64,000 nucleotides of DNA, from contig NC_087388.1 of the NCBI RefSeq assembly GCF_963675165.1, forward strand, positions 6,109,651 through 6,173,650, given 5' to 3'. The position numbers were made by a program, and so were the translations under genes. Numbering within the stretch: position 1 is the first letter of the stretch; every line of letters begins with the position of its first letter. The notes beneath the pieces were generated by a model. The model had not been told where the DNA came from and did no database searches. It saw nothing but the letters and a program-made list of their open reading frames with translations. This document shows positions 12,435 through 23,438 of this stretch, piece after piece. Origin of the DNA: Halichondria panicea (lineage: Eukaryota; Porifera; Demospongiae; Suberitida; Halichondriidae).

Positions 12435-14236
12435 TTAAACTGTAAATAATAGCGTTATTGCAGATACTAAAACAAAGAAATTAGCAGTGCACTGTTTACC
12501 GTTGTTAGGGGGAGTACAAGTAGGAGCAAGAGGAGATAGTCTCGGAGATACCAGAGCAACAACACACAGTTCATCGTTTTCCTGGTACACATTAGAGAGC
12601 GAATTTATAGTGCAGGTGTTGATGTAGTGATGGATAACGGTGCACCTGCTCAAGGATTTCTCCGCAATCGCAAGGATATTATATTGGTGAGAAACTCCAG
12701 AAATGCGTAGATTGATGGTAGTAGGTACAATAGTAGTACAGATCACCAGACCAGCGTATAAATAGGAGTTTTTATCGACCACTATTTTTGTAGACAGCTC
12801 ATCTCGATTGAAGCAAAAGTCAACGATAAAACCAGCTTGTATACCAGTTTTCTGATTCAGAAACTCGGTATATATTTCCAGGTCATCATATATCACTAGA
12901 ATAACTGGGCAATCACATGAGCTGGACACAATATCTTGAGACGGGGTAATAGAATATGTTAAACTGGACCCATCCAAATAATAACCTTCGTTAACATGTT
13001 GTATTGGTCCAGTCACATCCAAAGACAACGACTTATTCATTACTGTACGGTCAACATCCAATTTTTGACAATCGTTGATCGTGAAGTCAATGAAAGCCCC
13101 TCGAGGCAGCCAGCTCCCTCCGAATATAGATAAAATTAAGGAATCGATTGTATGTTTGATAAATGAGTCAACGAAGATTGCTGACACTTTAGGCAGTTGA
13201 TATATGCTGTTTACATTGATGAGTAGGTCTGATGCAGGAGTCGTGCCACCTGCTACGGTGACGTCTATTGAAGCTGTATGAAATATGCTCTCTGTTGGAG
13301 TAGATTCAGAAACAGTAGTGTATATGATGGGTGCAGGTGAAGTTGATGTATCAGTATGAGATAGCTCTAGTTTGAGAACAGGCAGTAAGACTGCTAAGAC
13401 CACCACTGTTAGTACCACAAAATACGACCAATAAGATTATTATCGTCAACAGCCACGACCATTTGCAACGCCTTGAATGCTGAAGAAAGTTGAATTAAAT
13501 TCGCATTCATTCTGACACGAAAATGTATATAGCTCTGTCAATTGTCTGTCATGCATGCACAGCCACAGCCACATGCATCTGCACATGCACATGAGCACAT
13601 GACAGTAACTAGTTTAAGCTTACCATTGTCACCAGAGATTGATCGCCAATGCTGGATACTTCTTCGTGATTGGTGTCAGTTTGGTTTTCTGCATTCATGC
13701 AATGTTGTTATAAAATTAAGTGGCTCTTGATAGTTTGGAGTGTATTTATATACCTGTAGTGATATCAAGCTGACTTTTCTGTTTCACCTCACTGATGTTG
13801 GTCATTTCCATTATGCCGCTATCAGATGCTTAATGGAGTATATTATAATAATGATTGTAACTCCGAGCAGGTATATGTACTAGCACTAACCATTAGTAGC
13901 CAGTGAAGATGAACTCAGTCTGTACTCTGTATTTCCGGTAGTTTTAGTAAGACGTCTTTCGACCACCTTAGCGAGATCACTGTGCCCAACACTAGAGCGT
14001 GAGAGAGCCTTAAACACGTCTGTCCAGCTTCTCTCTTCACCTTTTAGCCACTCTGATAGACCCTCAAGATAGCAGTTATCAGGATCTTCACGACATCTTA
14101 TATTGATAGTTTCAATAGTAGTATTATTAACTTGCAGAGCTAACAACATCTGCTTCCATTTGGCTCTAGCTTGATATGTTGCTTCATAGACTGCACTAAG
14201 ATCATCTAAACTTATTGAGAGTTTGGAGTCGGCCAT
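12435..14236 (-). pseudogene. Class B receptor (Death domain - TM - ectodomain) with a one-base frameshift in the TM
   Basis: Exons 14236-13891 (Death domain, MADSKLSISLDDLSAVYEAT), 13828-13754, 13688-13624 and 13479-12435 join in phase (1, 1, 0). The last exon starts with the usual basic juxtamembrane segment, but about 13418-13428 has one extra base compared with the same spot in the genes at 28005-29697 and 30417-32185, within the membrane-spanning codons, so the ectodomain falls out of frame. From that point the ectodomain frame is open for 327 codons and almost identical to the one at 30417-31430. With a single-base lesion and everything else intact, this is either a very young pseudogene or a sequencing/assembly slip. 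If repaired by evidence it would be a normal class B receptor of about 500 residues. Confidence 0.7.
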
Positions 14237-14878
14237 AACAGCTAATGTTTGAGTTACAAAAGGTTTACTGTTTCTCACATAGTTTTTTTGGAATGATTGT
14301 GGTTGGCTCACTGTACACAAAGCATGTACACAAAAGGGTATCAGGTACAACACAAGCCACACCAATTAAGGCACAACCAGTGGCAGTGGCCCAGATGGTC
14401 ATCTGCCACTGCTATGGCCACCACCAATTGTACACTATGGCAACCCCTTATTTCCTGGCGGTACCAGTCAGGTGTTGACATCAATCAAGTTAACGCTGTA
14501 TACTTTACTTTGTCTTACTTGCCATGCAGGGAATGTTCTGAAGCCTGCTAAGGTAGTCATACTTTTAAATAAATAAATCTAGTTAATGTACTACTGCTAC
14601 ATAATATGTATCCAATCACTTATTGCATAAGATAGCGTGGGAGTCAGCACACGCGGGGGGTGGGGTTATTTATATTATGTACCGGTATTATGTATTATAG
14701 TCTATAGATAAGCAAAACAGTTCGTGAAACCACTTATAGGAGTATTAATCATGAGGATATTGGATATATAACTTGAAGTTGTTGCTAAGTCACTGACTCA
14801 CATTGTTAAAAGCAAATCGCTAAAAGTTATACGTACAACTATAGTATAATTATGAGCTATATCCAATTATAACAATAA
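14237..14878. other. Intergenic, diverged copy of the block at 11722-12434
   Basis: Contains the same words as the other class B intergenic regions (GGAATGTTCTGAAGCCTGC near 14531, GATAGCGTGGGAGTCAGC near 14632), with more differences and deletions. No gene seen; short plus-strand open frames here are not conserved. Confidence 0.5.
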
Positions 14879-16665
14879 TTAAACTGCATGCATGTACATT
14901 ATTGCGGGTACCAAAACAAAGAAACTAGCAGTGCACTGTTTGCCGTTGTTAGGGGGAGTACAAGTAGGAGCAAGAGAAGATAGTCTCGGAGATACCAGAG
15001 CAACAACACACAGTTCATCGTTTTCCTGGTACACATCGAAGAGCGAATTTATAGTACACGTGTTAATGTAGTGATGGATAACGGTGCACCTGCTCAAGGA
15101 TTTCTCCGCAATCGCAAGGATATTATATTGGTGAGAAATTCCAGAGATGCGTAGATTGATGGTAGTAGGTACAATAGTAGTATACAGATCACCACACCAG
15201 TGTATAAATAGGAGTTTTTATCTTTGTAGACAGCTCGTCTCGATTGAAGCAAAAGTCAAAGATAAAACCAGTTTGTATACCAGTTTTCTGATTCAGAAAC
15301 TCGGTATATATTTCCAGGTAATCATATATCATATCACTATAGTAACTGGGCAATCACATGAGCTGGACACAATAGCTTGAGATGGGGTAATAGAATATGT
15401 TAGACTGGACCCATCCAAATAATAGCCTTCGTCAACGTGTTGTATGTAGGTCTAGTCACATCCAAAGATCGACTTATTCACTAATGTATGGTCAACATAT
15501 AATTTTTGACAATCGTTGACCGTGAAGTCAATGAAAGCCCCTCGAGGAAGCCAGCTCCCTCCGAATATAGATAAAATTAAGGAATCAAAGGTATGTTTGA
15601 TAAATGAGTCAACGAAGATTGCTGACACTTTAGGCAGTTGATATATGCTGTTTAAATTGATGGGTAGGTCTGATGCAGGATTAATTAGAGTTGTGCCACC
15701 TGCTACGGTAACGTCTATTGTATAATATAGCTGTACGAAATGTGCTCTCTGAATTAATTGTCCATGGGTATTCAGAAAAAGTAGTGGGCGGAGAGTTGAT
15801 GTTGGCAATATAATTATATATGATGGGTGGAGGTGAAGTTGATGTATCAGTATGAGATAGCTCTAGTTTGAGAACAGGCAGTAAGACTGCTAAGACCACC
15901 ACTGTTAGTACCACAATGATGACCAATAAGATTATTACTAGCCTCGATTCCAGGCCGCTGAGAAAGGCAAGGGGCTGGAGTCGAGGCTAGATTATTACCA
16001 TCACCAGCCACGACCATTTGCAACGCCTTGAATGCTGATGAAGAAAGTGAATTTCGCATTCACACGAAAATGTATAGCTCAGTCAATTGGCTGTCCTACA
16101 TGCACAGCCACATGCATGAGAGTAACTTACTATTGTCACCAGATATTGATTGTCAATGCTGGTGTGCATGCATGTCAGCTTGTTTTCATGATCTGCGATA
16201 ATAATAGAGTTAACTTATGTTTTTTGTATTACTTGTAGTGATATCAAGCTGACTTCTCTGATCCACCTCACTGATGTTGGTCATTTCCATTATGCCGCTA
16301 TCAGATCCTGAGATATAATTGCATGCAGGTGTATATAATACATACATCCATGGACTAACCATTAGTTGCCAGTGAAGATGAACTCAGTCTGTACTCTGTA
16401 TTTCCGGTAGCTTTAGTAAGACGTCTTTCGACCACCTTAGTGAGATTACTGTGCCCAACGCTAGAGCGTGAGAGAGCCTCAAACACGTCTGTCCAGCTTC
16501 TCTCACAACCTCTTAACCACTCTGATAGACCCTCAAGATAGCAGTTATCAGGATCTTCACGACATCTTATATTGATAGTTTCAAATAGTAGCATTGTTAA
16601 CTTGCAGAGCTAAGAACATCTGCTTCCATTTGGCTCTAGCTTGAAATGTTACTTCATAGGATTAT
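14879..16665 (-). pseudogene. Heavily broken class B receptor copy
   Basis: All parts of the class B gene are recognisable on the minus strand but broken. The Death-domain exon (about 16665-16364) lacks its start and first helix and has one extra base after NNATI giving a stop. The two linker exons are near 16308-16240 and 16190-16130. The membrane exon (from about 16030) carries a 51-bp transposon insertion (15939-15989) that brings an in-frame TAG. The ectodomain is split over at least three frames (15808-15452, then about 15400-15150, then 15097-14879), with small insertions such as tatcatatc near 15331. The C-terminal NNGKQCTASFFVLVPAI remains readable. It stands head to head with the CARD gene starting at 17009. 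Confidence 0.85.
15939..15989. mobile_element. 51-bp miniature TAGCCTCG element inside a receptor TM exon
   Basis: Starts TAGCCTCGATTCC and ends with the near-inverse GACTCGAGGCTA... on the same pattern as the large element at 2275. It is flanked by gattattac at 15930-15938 and 15990-15998, a perfect 9-bp target duplication. Element plus duplication is 60 bp, which keeps frame length, but the first bases create TAG in the receptor reading frame. Confidence 0.85.
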
Positions 16666-17008
16666 TGGTGATTATTTATATCTATAGCTACAAACTGATC
16701 CTTTGCATGTGAATGCATGTGTTGCAATTGACCCAGTATAAACAGAGCCCTAATTAAAGACACAACACAACCATCATGCAAATCATTTTGCCCCCAGCGG
16801 TGGGAGTTAGCTTCGATTACAGGCCACCGGCGTAGCCTCGAATCCAGGCTGATTATTTTTAATCGGCCTGGATTCGAGGCTAGCGCGACAACTCCATTAT
16901 TTCACACGCCCAAAGGTCTCTGGCCCCCCCCCCTTCTCTACTGCAGCACGAGCCCCACCTCCAAAAGTTAAATGTTTGTTTGTCTAAGTTGATCTAATAC
17001 CACAATTT
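16666..17008. promoter_or_regulatory. Shared upstream region of a head-to-head Death-domain/CARD pair, with CACCC-type box
   Basis: About 340 bp separate the minus-strand Death-domain copy and the plus-strand CARD start at 17009. Conserved words also found at 32186-32499 are GACCCAGTATAAACAGAGCCC (near 16729), TTTTGCCCC (near 16788) and, close to the CARD start, ACGAGCCCCACCTCCAAAAGTT (16948-16969, about 40 bp before the ATG). The last is a CACCC/GC-box-like motif on the minus strand. The hairpins at 16808-16882 interrupt the region. The promoter role is inferred from position and conservation only. Confidence 0.5.
16808..16882. mobile_element. Pair of miniature TAGCCTCG-type hairpins
   Basis: An inner hairpin 16833-16882 (TAGCCTCGAATCCAGGCT, AT loop, inverse copy ending CGAGGCTA) is preceded by a half copy, TAGCTTCGATTACAGGCC, at 16808. 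I cannot define a target duplication, perhaps because insertions are nested. It lies in the shared upstream region of the Death-domain copy on the left and the CARD gene on the right. Confidence 0.6.
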
Positions 17009-20000
17009 ATGGCCGAATTGAACAAAGGTTATGAAGCTCTTGTGAGCTGTCATGAAATGCTGGTCTCTGAAATTGCTCAAGACCCAAAGCAGATGGCTGT
17101 CTCATTATTCCAGCATCGCTTTATATTAGAAGATACGAAAGCTAAAATCAATGAGCTAGACCGAACCAGAAAAGATAAAGCGATATTGCTAGTGGACGAC
17201 ATTGAAAACAAAGTTAAGTCTCATCCAGAGTTCTACGAAACATTTCTACTGATTCTCGGTGAAAACGAATTACTATATTGCGACCTTGTAGAGTCACTCC
17301 TACAGCAGTATGAAAAGTATGGAAGGATTGAACCTGAGTCAAAGCATGGTAATGTGTAAACTAAGGCTCTGCTTAATATTATAACCCGCAGCAACTCGGG
17401 TATAGTAGTTGTATATTCTGAATCTGTTCACCTGAATGCGATAGCGCTGCGTTTGTACCATGGATATAGCCTCAACACAAAAGGTAGTTTTTAATTTGGC
17501 AGATTTTGCTTTTTTGTCAAAAAAGTGAGCAAATGCTAAGAAGTTAAGAAGCTAAGAAGCTTGAATCTGCACGGTTGGCCTAAATGTACATACGGCTTTG
17601 ACTCGAGGCTAGCTATGGACTTACACTAAATCCCAAATTAACACGAGGGTTGTACTTTAGTGGTTTAGTTATTGATATCAGTATGTGCAAAGCTATTAAT
17701 TTTGAATCTATATAACAATCATAACCAGCTCCAATATTGATAATCATGTAGGCAGGGCCCGAGGGAATTATGTCATCCAGTGCAATATATGGCATGTTGC
17801 ACGAGGGCGCCTGCAAGCAATAACTATACTGCATGACTGTATCTATTTCTACGTACAGATCCTCTAGCCTCAGGCCAGCGCAAAAGGTCATTGCCATCAG
17901 ATGTAGAAGTTGAAACTCTGTCAAAGCGTCCAAAGAATGATGTCACTGTACAAGGTATGCATGATCTATAATAATATTATATATATAGATCTCCCATTAT
18001 TAATACATGTAAGTATAGATACTTACATGTAATAACATTTAGTGCTGATCACATGATCTCCAGCCAATCAGCTTATCTGAAAGTAGTCAGGTGACCATGG
18101 ATTAAATAACTTAATCCACACTTAAGTGTGCTTTAAGTTGGTTTGTTTATGCACACTTTTTATCAAACAATCATAATACAAGCAGATTGAATCTGAATGT
18201 CATTATAATTATAATAATAATACAAGCAGATTAAATAAGTACACAAGCAAAGCTGAAAGTATGAATGTTATTGTTTCGACTTGTTTCATGTGTAGTAAGT
18301 GTACCGAAGTGCTGACTTGACCATAGCACCGCTTTTTCGTCTGGAGAAATAGGCTCAGCTTGCTTCGGAGATGTACATACCTGTACCTAAGCCAGATCCA
18401 TATAATTGGTTCATCAAAGATGCTTCGAATATCATAGCTTTCCAAAAGAGCAAACCAGATACTCATTGCCATATAGTTTGCGCACAAAGTTTCCCATCCA
18501 GTAAGCCAGATCAGCTGGAGGCATATCCAGTAGTGGGATCGGGACTGTTGGTCAGCAGGAGAAATAAGTCGAGAACATGCCCAGTCAGTCCAGATAGCTT
18601 TAGATCGTATCCTTCTTCTTTGCACCAGTTACTGGATCTACAAACCTACTAAAACTTGCTATTACGTCTAGCTAGCTAGCTAGCCACCAGCAACTGATTT
18701 AAAATGTAGCTAGATCTAGCTGCCATGAGGCTAGAGCTCACGTGACAGCACTAAATCCTTTAGAACACACCTAGCCAAGTCACGTGTTTTAATGCTGGTG
18801 CACTCGGATGGCCTCTCGGTTACGTAATGCACTCGGCTGCGCCTCGAGCACCACGTTAACCTCAAGGCCATCCTCGGCATGCAGATTAAAACACTTAATC
18901 TTGGCTAGGTGTGTTCTAAATAATACATAGATACTTACATGTATTGTGTACACAGTGTTTACTTCCTCTGCCCCACAATGACAACAGAACTCTTACAACT
19001 GCCCAATTCTATTTACCATACATTTTTTAGTGTGTAACTTGTTGCCCAATGACGTCAAACTCTTCTGATTGGTCAAGCTTTTCCCTATAAATTGTAATGA
19101 AGTGTTTTGAGTGAATCTTAGTGAATTCATTAGTTTGCTGAATTTTAGGTTTTTCTTCCCACAACTAGGTAGTGACCAATTAATGAGTATTGGGCGGGAG
19201 GGTGGACCATAAGTCCCAAAAGCAGATTTCTTCCACTGCATTTACACACAGTCAAGAGTAGATAAGAGTAAGAGTGTTGAACTCCTGTAGTAATCGTGGA
19301 ACCGCATTTGCCTTAAATTGCGTCATTACTGTCGTCACTATTCAATTAATGAGGCCGCAATCAACATGTGCAATAAGTGTTGCCAGGAGTACATGTGCTC
19401 CTGGTGTCTAACATAACAAATTAGACTATCAAGTGATGACGCAATTTAAGGCAAATGCTGTTACTAGCAGTTCAACACTCTTACTCTTATCTACTCTTGA
19501 CACAGTAGTGCAAATGCCATATTATATTGCACTGCATGGTATGGTTGCTATGGTAGTGATGCAACATGCCATATACAGAGCACTGTATACTATTGCTTTG
19601 ATCTGCCCACTCACTGGGCAACATATTATGCAATTACAGTTGATACATTTGAAGAACGATTGCTAAAAACCTTTCGAAGTGGAGAATTTGGACAAGCTAT
19701 TGAGATTCTATCCCAGGCTGAAAGTCAGTCCATTGATCTGAGAGACGTGTCTGATGCAGACGGCAAAACTCTCCTTCATCTTGCATGTCGCGAAAACTGG
19801 GTAGACTGGTATCACATCGTGTGTAGCCTCGTCGATAAACACCATTGCAATGTTGCAGCAGTGGATGAAGATGGGAACACACTCCTTCATGAGGCATATC
19901 AATGCGGCAATCTTCCATGCATAGATTACCTGCTTACCTTACCAACTTGTAATCCTGATGCAATTAACAAGCACGAGCAAACAGTACTGAGAATGGCCCT

Positions 20001-20244
20001 GGAGGTAAATGATGAACTAACTGTAAGAAAACTTCTAGAAACTGGGCGAGTCGATCTTGGACAAAGTAGGTCATACGTTCAAAAGTTGCTTGCAAAGAAT
20101 CCCCAATCACAACCACAAAGTCACGATGGCTCAGCTCCTCTTCAGGGAAGCATTCAAGTTGGATCATCATCCCTTACTCGCTCTATCCTCCAATTAGCGG
20201 AAGCATTTATTGATGAAGTGGTAAAGTACAATCCTTCTAGCTAA
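17009..20244 (+). CDS. Soluble CARD-ankyrin protein, no membrane part
   Basis: Two exons, 17009-17348 and 19640-20244, join in phase 1 to give about 314 residues. The CARD (MAELNKGYEALVSCHEMLVS, about residues 5-105) matches the other class A genes. The second exon has the ankyrin cassette (DADGKTLLHLACRENW, EDGNTLLHEAYQCGNLP, TVLRMALE) but departs from the others after LLAKNPQSQPQSHDGSAP and ends early with LAEAFIDEVVKYNPSS and a stop. The linker exons and membrane/ectodomain exon found in paralogues are absent; the 2.3-kb intron holds two miniature transposons instead. AATAAA at 20373-20378 gives a plausible 3' end. It may act as a cytosolic adaptor or decoy for membrane paralogues (inference), or be a decaying gene that kept its frame. 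The intron is unusually long for this window. Confidence 0.65.
18759..18920. mobile_element. Fold-back miniature element in intron
   Basis: TTTAGAACACACCTAGCCA at the left end is the exact inverse of TGGCTAGGTGTGTTCTAAA at the right end, and the match continues imperfectly inward through GTGTTTTAAT / ATTAAAACAC. About 160 bp, no coding capacity. Confidence 0.75.
19252..19500. mobile_element. Miniature inverted-repeat element with 5-bp duplication
   Basis: The left end TCAAGAGTAGATAAGAGTAA is matched by its inverse at the right end, and an inner inverted block (CATTTGCCTTAAATTGCGTC) follows. cacag flanks both sides (19247-19251 and 19501-19505). No reading frame of note. Confidence 0.75.
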
Positions 20245-20372
20245 TGTTTGTTCTAGGAACTGCATGCAGCTGAGCTTTGATATTGGAGAACTGGGTCTAG
20301 ATTATGTTTTCTGTTTCTGTATATATACGAGAGTGTGCAATGTTGAGTATTATACACGTTACAAGTTACAAG

Positions 20373-20378
20373 AATAAA
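20373..20378 (+). terminator. AATAAA polyadenylation signal of the soluble CARD-ankyrin gene
   Basis: Canonical hexamer 129 bp after the stop codon at 20244. Confidence 0.55.
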
Positions 20379-20597
20379 GTGTCTACGAAGTATGACTGTA
20401 TCGTTAACGGTGAAATTTGCGGATTTCCACAAGAAATTATATCATTTGTGTTTCCATAGTTATTATCATATCAAGATCAAAAATAATATATGTATATACT
20501 TCCACGATGGTCTCCATAATTATATATAGGAAAAACATAGAGCTAATAGCTGTGTCTGAGTTGGCAGCAGTGTAATTACTATATCTATGTACCAGTA

Positions 20598-20948
20598 TTA
20601 TGTCTGTCTGTTACAGCTTCTAACTCCTTGTACTTGATCCACAGCTTCGTACTTATCTGTAAGCACTGATAAGAGGAGGTCATCATGTCGCTCATTCCTT
20701 TCCCGAAGTATTGCAATGAATTTATCATAAATTCCTGGAAAACTTTTGACTTTTGCCTGCAATTCTAGCACTAAAATCCTGGCTTTTGCCGTGTTTGTTT
20801 TGTCAAGCTGGATTTCCTGATTCGTTTCTTCTGATATCAAATGGTTTTGGAACAAAACTCCAGCGTATCCTCCCGGATCTGAAGCGAAGTCAGCAGCTAG
20901 CTGCTCGTTGCAACTCACCAATACATCATAACCAACATTTGTTGTCAT
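20598..20948 (-). pseudogene. Orphan CARD exon of the MTTN subfamily
   Basis: On the minus strand, MTTNVGYDVLVSCNEQLAAD to about LTDKYEAVDQVQG is a CARD almost the same as residues 1-109 of the gene at 47896-51257. The upstream acceptor (CATGGCAG before GTCT) is kept. A 19-base direct duplication (GAAGCTGTGGATCAAGTAC) lies near the end, and the donor that in the paralogue reads GCAG/GTATAT is changed to ACAGACAG, so normal splicing to linker exons looks lost. No further receptor exons follow on this strand. Could still be expressed as a stand-alone 116-residue CARD protein. Confidence 0.65.
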
Positions 20949-22935
20949 ATTGCACCTCTCATAGACCTGCCATGCAAGTGAAGCAATTCATTATAATAAT
21001 TATGTTGTCTCAATAGATTAATGACGTACCTTATGCAGTTTTGTCTGAATATAGAATTTTTAAGCGGTTTTGCAGCTAGTCTAATGCTATATACATGCAC
21101 AAATTCTTAAGTGTATCCCCCATGCAAAAAGAGCTCATAATTATAGTATTCATCAGGGAGTTATAAGGTTACGTGTCATGCAGCTCATGAGATTGAGTGG
21201 CTGGATTGAGTGTGAGAGCTTACTCACTGCCATGTCACACATGCACTGCACATACACGAAAGGCTCCTGGAACACACAAATAATAAAGACATTTCTCAGC
21301 CTATCAGCAGTATCACTACACAATATTCTTAGCTGACAACGTCCAATCAGATTGTTCGATTCTTGAAACTTCTGTACATACACTATAGATCCACATATCT
21401 GACGTCAGTTGAAGTATAGGGTTAAAGTTCACTCCGAGCCTGATGCTTGTCAAAGCCAAGTCTGTATATAGAGAAACACAGTGTGTGCATGACAATACTT
21501 TACAGTTGGTACAAGCAATTACACTACACAAAGAAATGCTCCAACACAAACATTTGTAGACTCCTCCATGCCGGCATAGATCATGCACTCATCATGAATA
21601 TGATTTAAGATTACCGTGGGCACACTAACATTTAACAGGGGAGGAAATGTGATATCCTTACCATATGGAACTAACATTAAGATAAAGACTGTGATTCCGT
21701 AAATACTGTGTTGTGTAGTCCATAATTATAATTATTCGATTTTAAAAACCTGACAAGTATAATGTCTAAACCATGCATTAGTCCTACAAGGCCTACAGAA
21801 TTTTTAGCAGGAAGTTATTATACATACATAAATTATAGTATACATGTGTATACACACACACATGCATATCTGCATGTGCATTAGCTGAATTACCAGATCA
21901 CTGATGGTATGCAGATATACAGTTTTGAAAGTTCTTTCTTTGATGCTTTTGCTTCTCACTGTTCTCAGATTACATGGAGCCGGGAGTGGCTCATAAAGTA
22001 ACACGATACTGGAGTGCATACATGTCTGTGCATAGTTTCGAAGCCTAATATTAACGTACTTTAAGTATTATGCCTGTTAATTAAGCAGCAGCCTGGAGCT
22101 AGTGCATGAATACACTCTTCATACCACTCTCCTGAAACCACATGCCTTAGAGTGCATGCATGTGTATACCTAGAGCACTAAAGTGCAAACCCTCGGCTGG
22201 TGACATGACATGATTATAAAGAAACCAGAAGAGTGATATAATACAGCAATGTAGTGATGAATATCATGTATGGCTTAACTGTCTAGCACAGCAATTCAGG
22301 AGCTAAACTAGACTGGAGGCATGCTAAAACATTTGAGAACAGGGTTTTAGTGGCACATATATAGATATATGCACTGTGGACTAGGGTCACAGCAAAGAAG
22401 CGTGGAGTCTCATGCAGAGAAGTATGGCTCCTGGAATAGGATCCCGGAGTCAGCTCAACCAGACACAATTCTAGCTTTCTATTGTATGGACCCTGTTCCA
22501 CATAAAAATAATGAGTTCATAATGCTACTGCGTAACAAGCCAGAACAAAACTGTACATGTAGATTAGTCTCATGGGGGGGCTGATCCATGAAACTACATG
22601 TAGATAGGCAGAGGAGCAATAATTACGTCGTATGTTTTTGCTGAGAGTAATCAGAGGCTAATTACTTGAGCTGCACCACACCTGTTGTACCTCCTCTGGG
22701 TAAATATAGGCTTGGTTCCCGTCCTCCTTCAGGGAGGGCAGCGATGCCCGTCTAGGTTTAGCCATAGATACGGTTTAGCTCGCCTTTTCTGCAAAACAAA
22801 GACTTATTTGCAAAATCTGCCAAATTTTAAGCCTTAGATTTAATACTACAAGTTTCCCTACATACAAATTGTGATGCCTAAATCACCAGGTAAGCCAAAC
22901 TGAGCAGTGACAGACACAGACACAGACACACAGCG
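20949..22935. other. Intergenic with a decayed antisense-gene fragment near 21310-21460
   Basis: Minus-strand words at 21460-21310 (LGVNFNP, then in another frame QKFQESNNLIGRCQLRILCSD) match the antisense exon at 63136-62935, with frame breaks, so this is a decayed copy. The rest shows no gene that I can support. Alternative short frames between 21800 and 22600 have no family features. Confidence 0.5.
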
Positions 22936-23326
22936 GCGTGAGAGAGCCTTAAACACGTCTGTCCAGCTTCTCTCTTCACCTTTAGCCACTCTGATAGACC
23001 CTCAAGATAGCATGCAGTTATCAGGATCTTCACGACATCTTCATGATGTTGATAGTTTCTAGTACAGTGGAACCTCCGTTAACCACCTCCGAATAAAGGC
23101 CAGCTGCTATATAACAGCCAGGCACCCAGGTCCCAAATGAACAGTTTGTGTACAAAACAACCCCTCAACAAAGGCCACCTCTGTATAAAGGCCAAAACAT
23201 TGTTCCCCAAAGGCGTCCGTTATAGAGAGGTTCTACTGTATTATTAACTTGCAGAGCTAACAACATCTGCTTCCATTTGGCTCTAACTTGAAATGTTGCT
23301 TCATAGACTGCACTAAGATCATCTAA
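22936..23326 (-). pseudogene. Death-domain exon fragment split by a miniature transposon
   Basis: The minus strand carries both halves of the class B Death-domain exon: LDDLSAVYEATFQVRAKWKQ (about 23326-23241) and the later helices with CREDPDNC and WTDVFKALS (about 23060-22936). Between them is a 178-bp TA-flanked element. The start region is altered (the MADSKLS start is missing) and small indels break the second half. No ectodomain follows. It faces the CARD gene at 25133, as other Death-domain/CARD pairs do. Confidence 0.8.
23063..23240. mobile_element. 178-bp mariner-type miniature element
   Basis: Ends TACAGTGGAACCTC and GAGGTTCTACTGTA are inverse copies, and the insertion site is a TA that is single in intact paralogues (TAGTAGTATTATTAAC at 29577 and elsewhere). 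It sits inside Death-domain code. Confidence 0.8.
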
Positions 23327-23438
23327 TTTTGCTAATTTTTGAATATTGTCTAGAGCTACATGGTTCACTGATTCTCTGTATGCGTTGACCCAGTGTACAC
23401 AGAGCCCTAATCAACACAAACATCGCCGGTGCATATAA

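Noticed and set aside
18209-18652. Overlapping open frames on both strands in the intron of the soluble CARD-ankyrin gene
   Set aside because: Trp-rich or KPD-repeated sequence with no family features, no paralogue in the window and no clear splice sites.
19697-20170. Minus-strand open frames repeated opposite each ankyrin exon (MICLMKECVPIF type)
   Set aside because: They recur only because the ankyrin exon recurs; their peptide has no family features and the sense frame explains the conservation.
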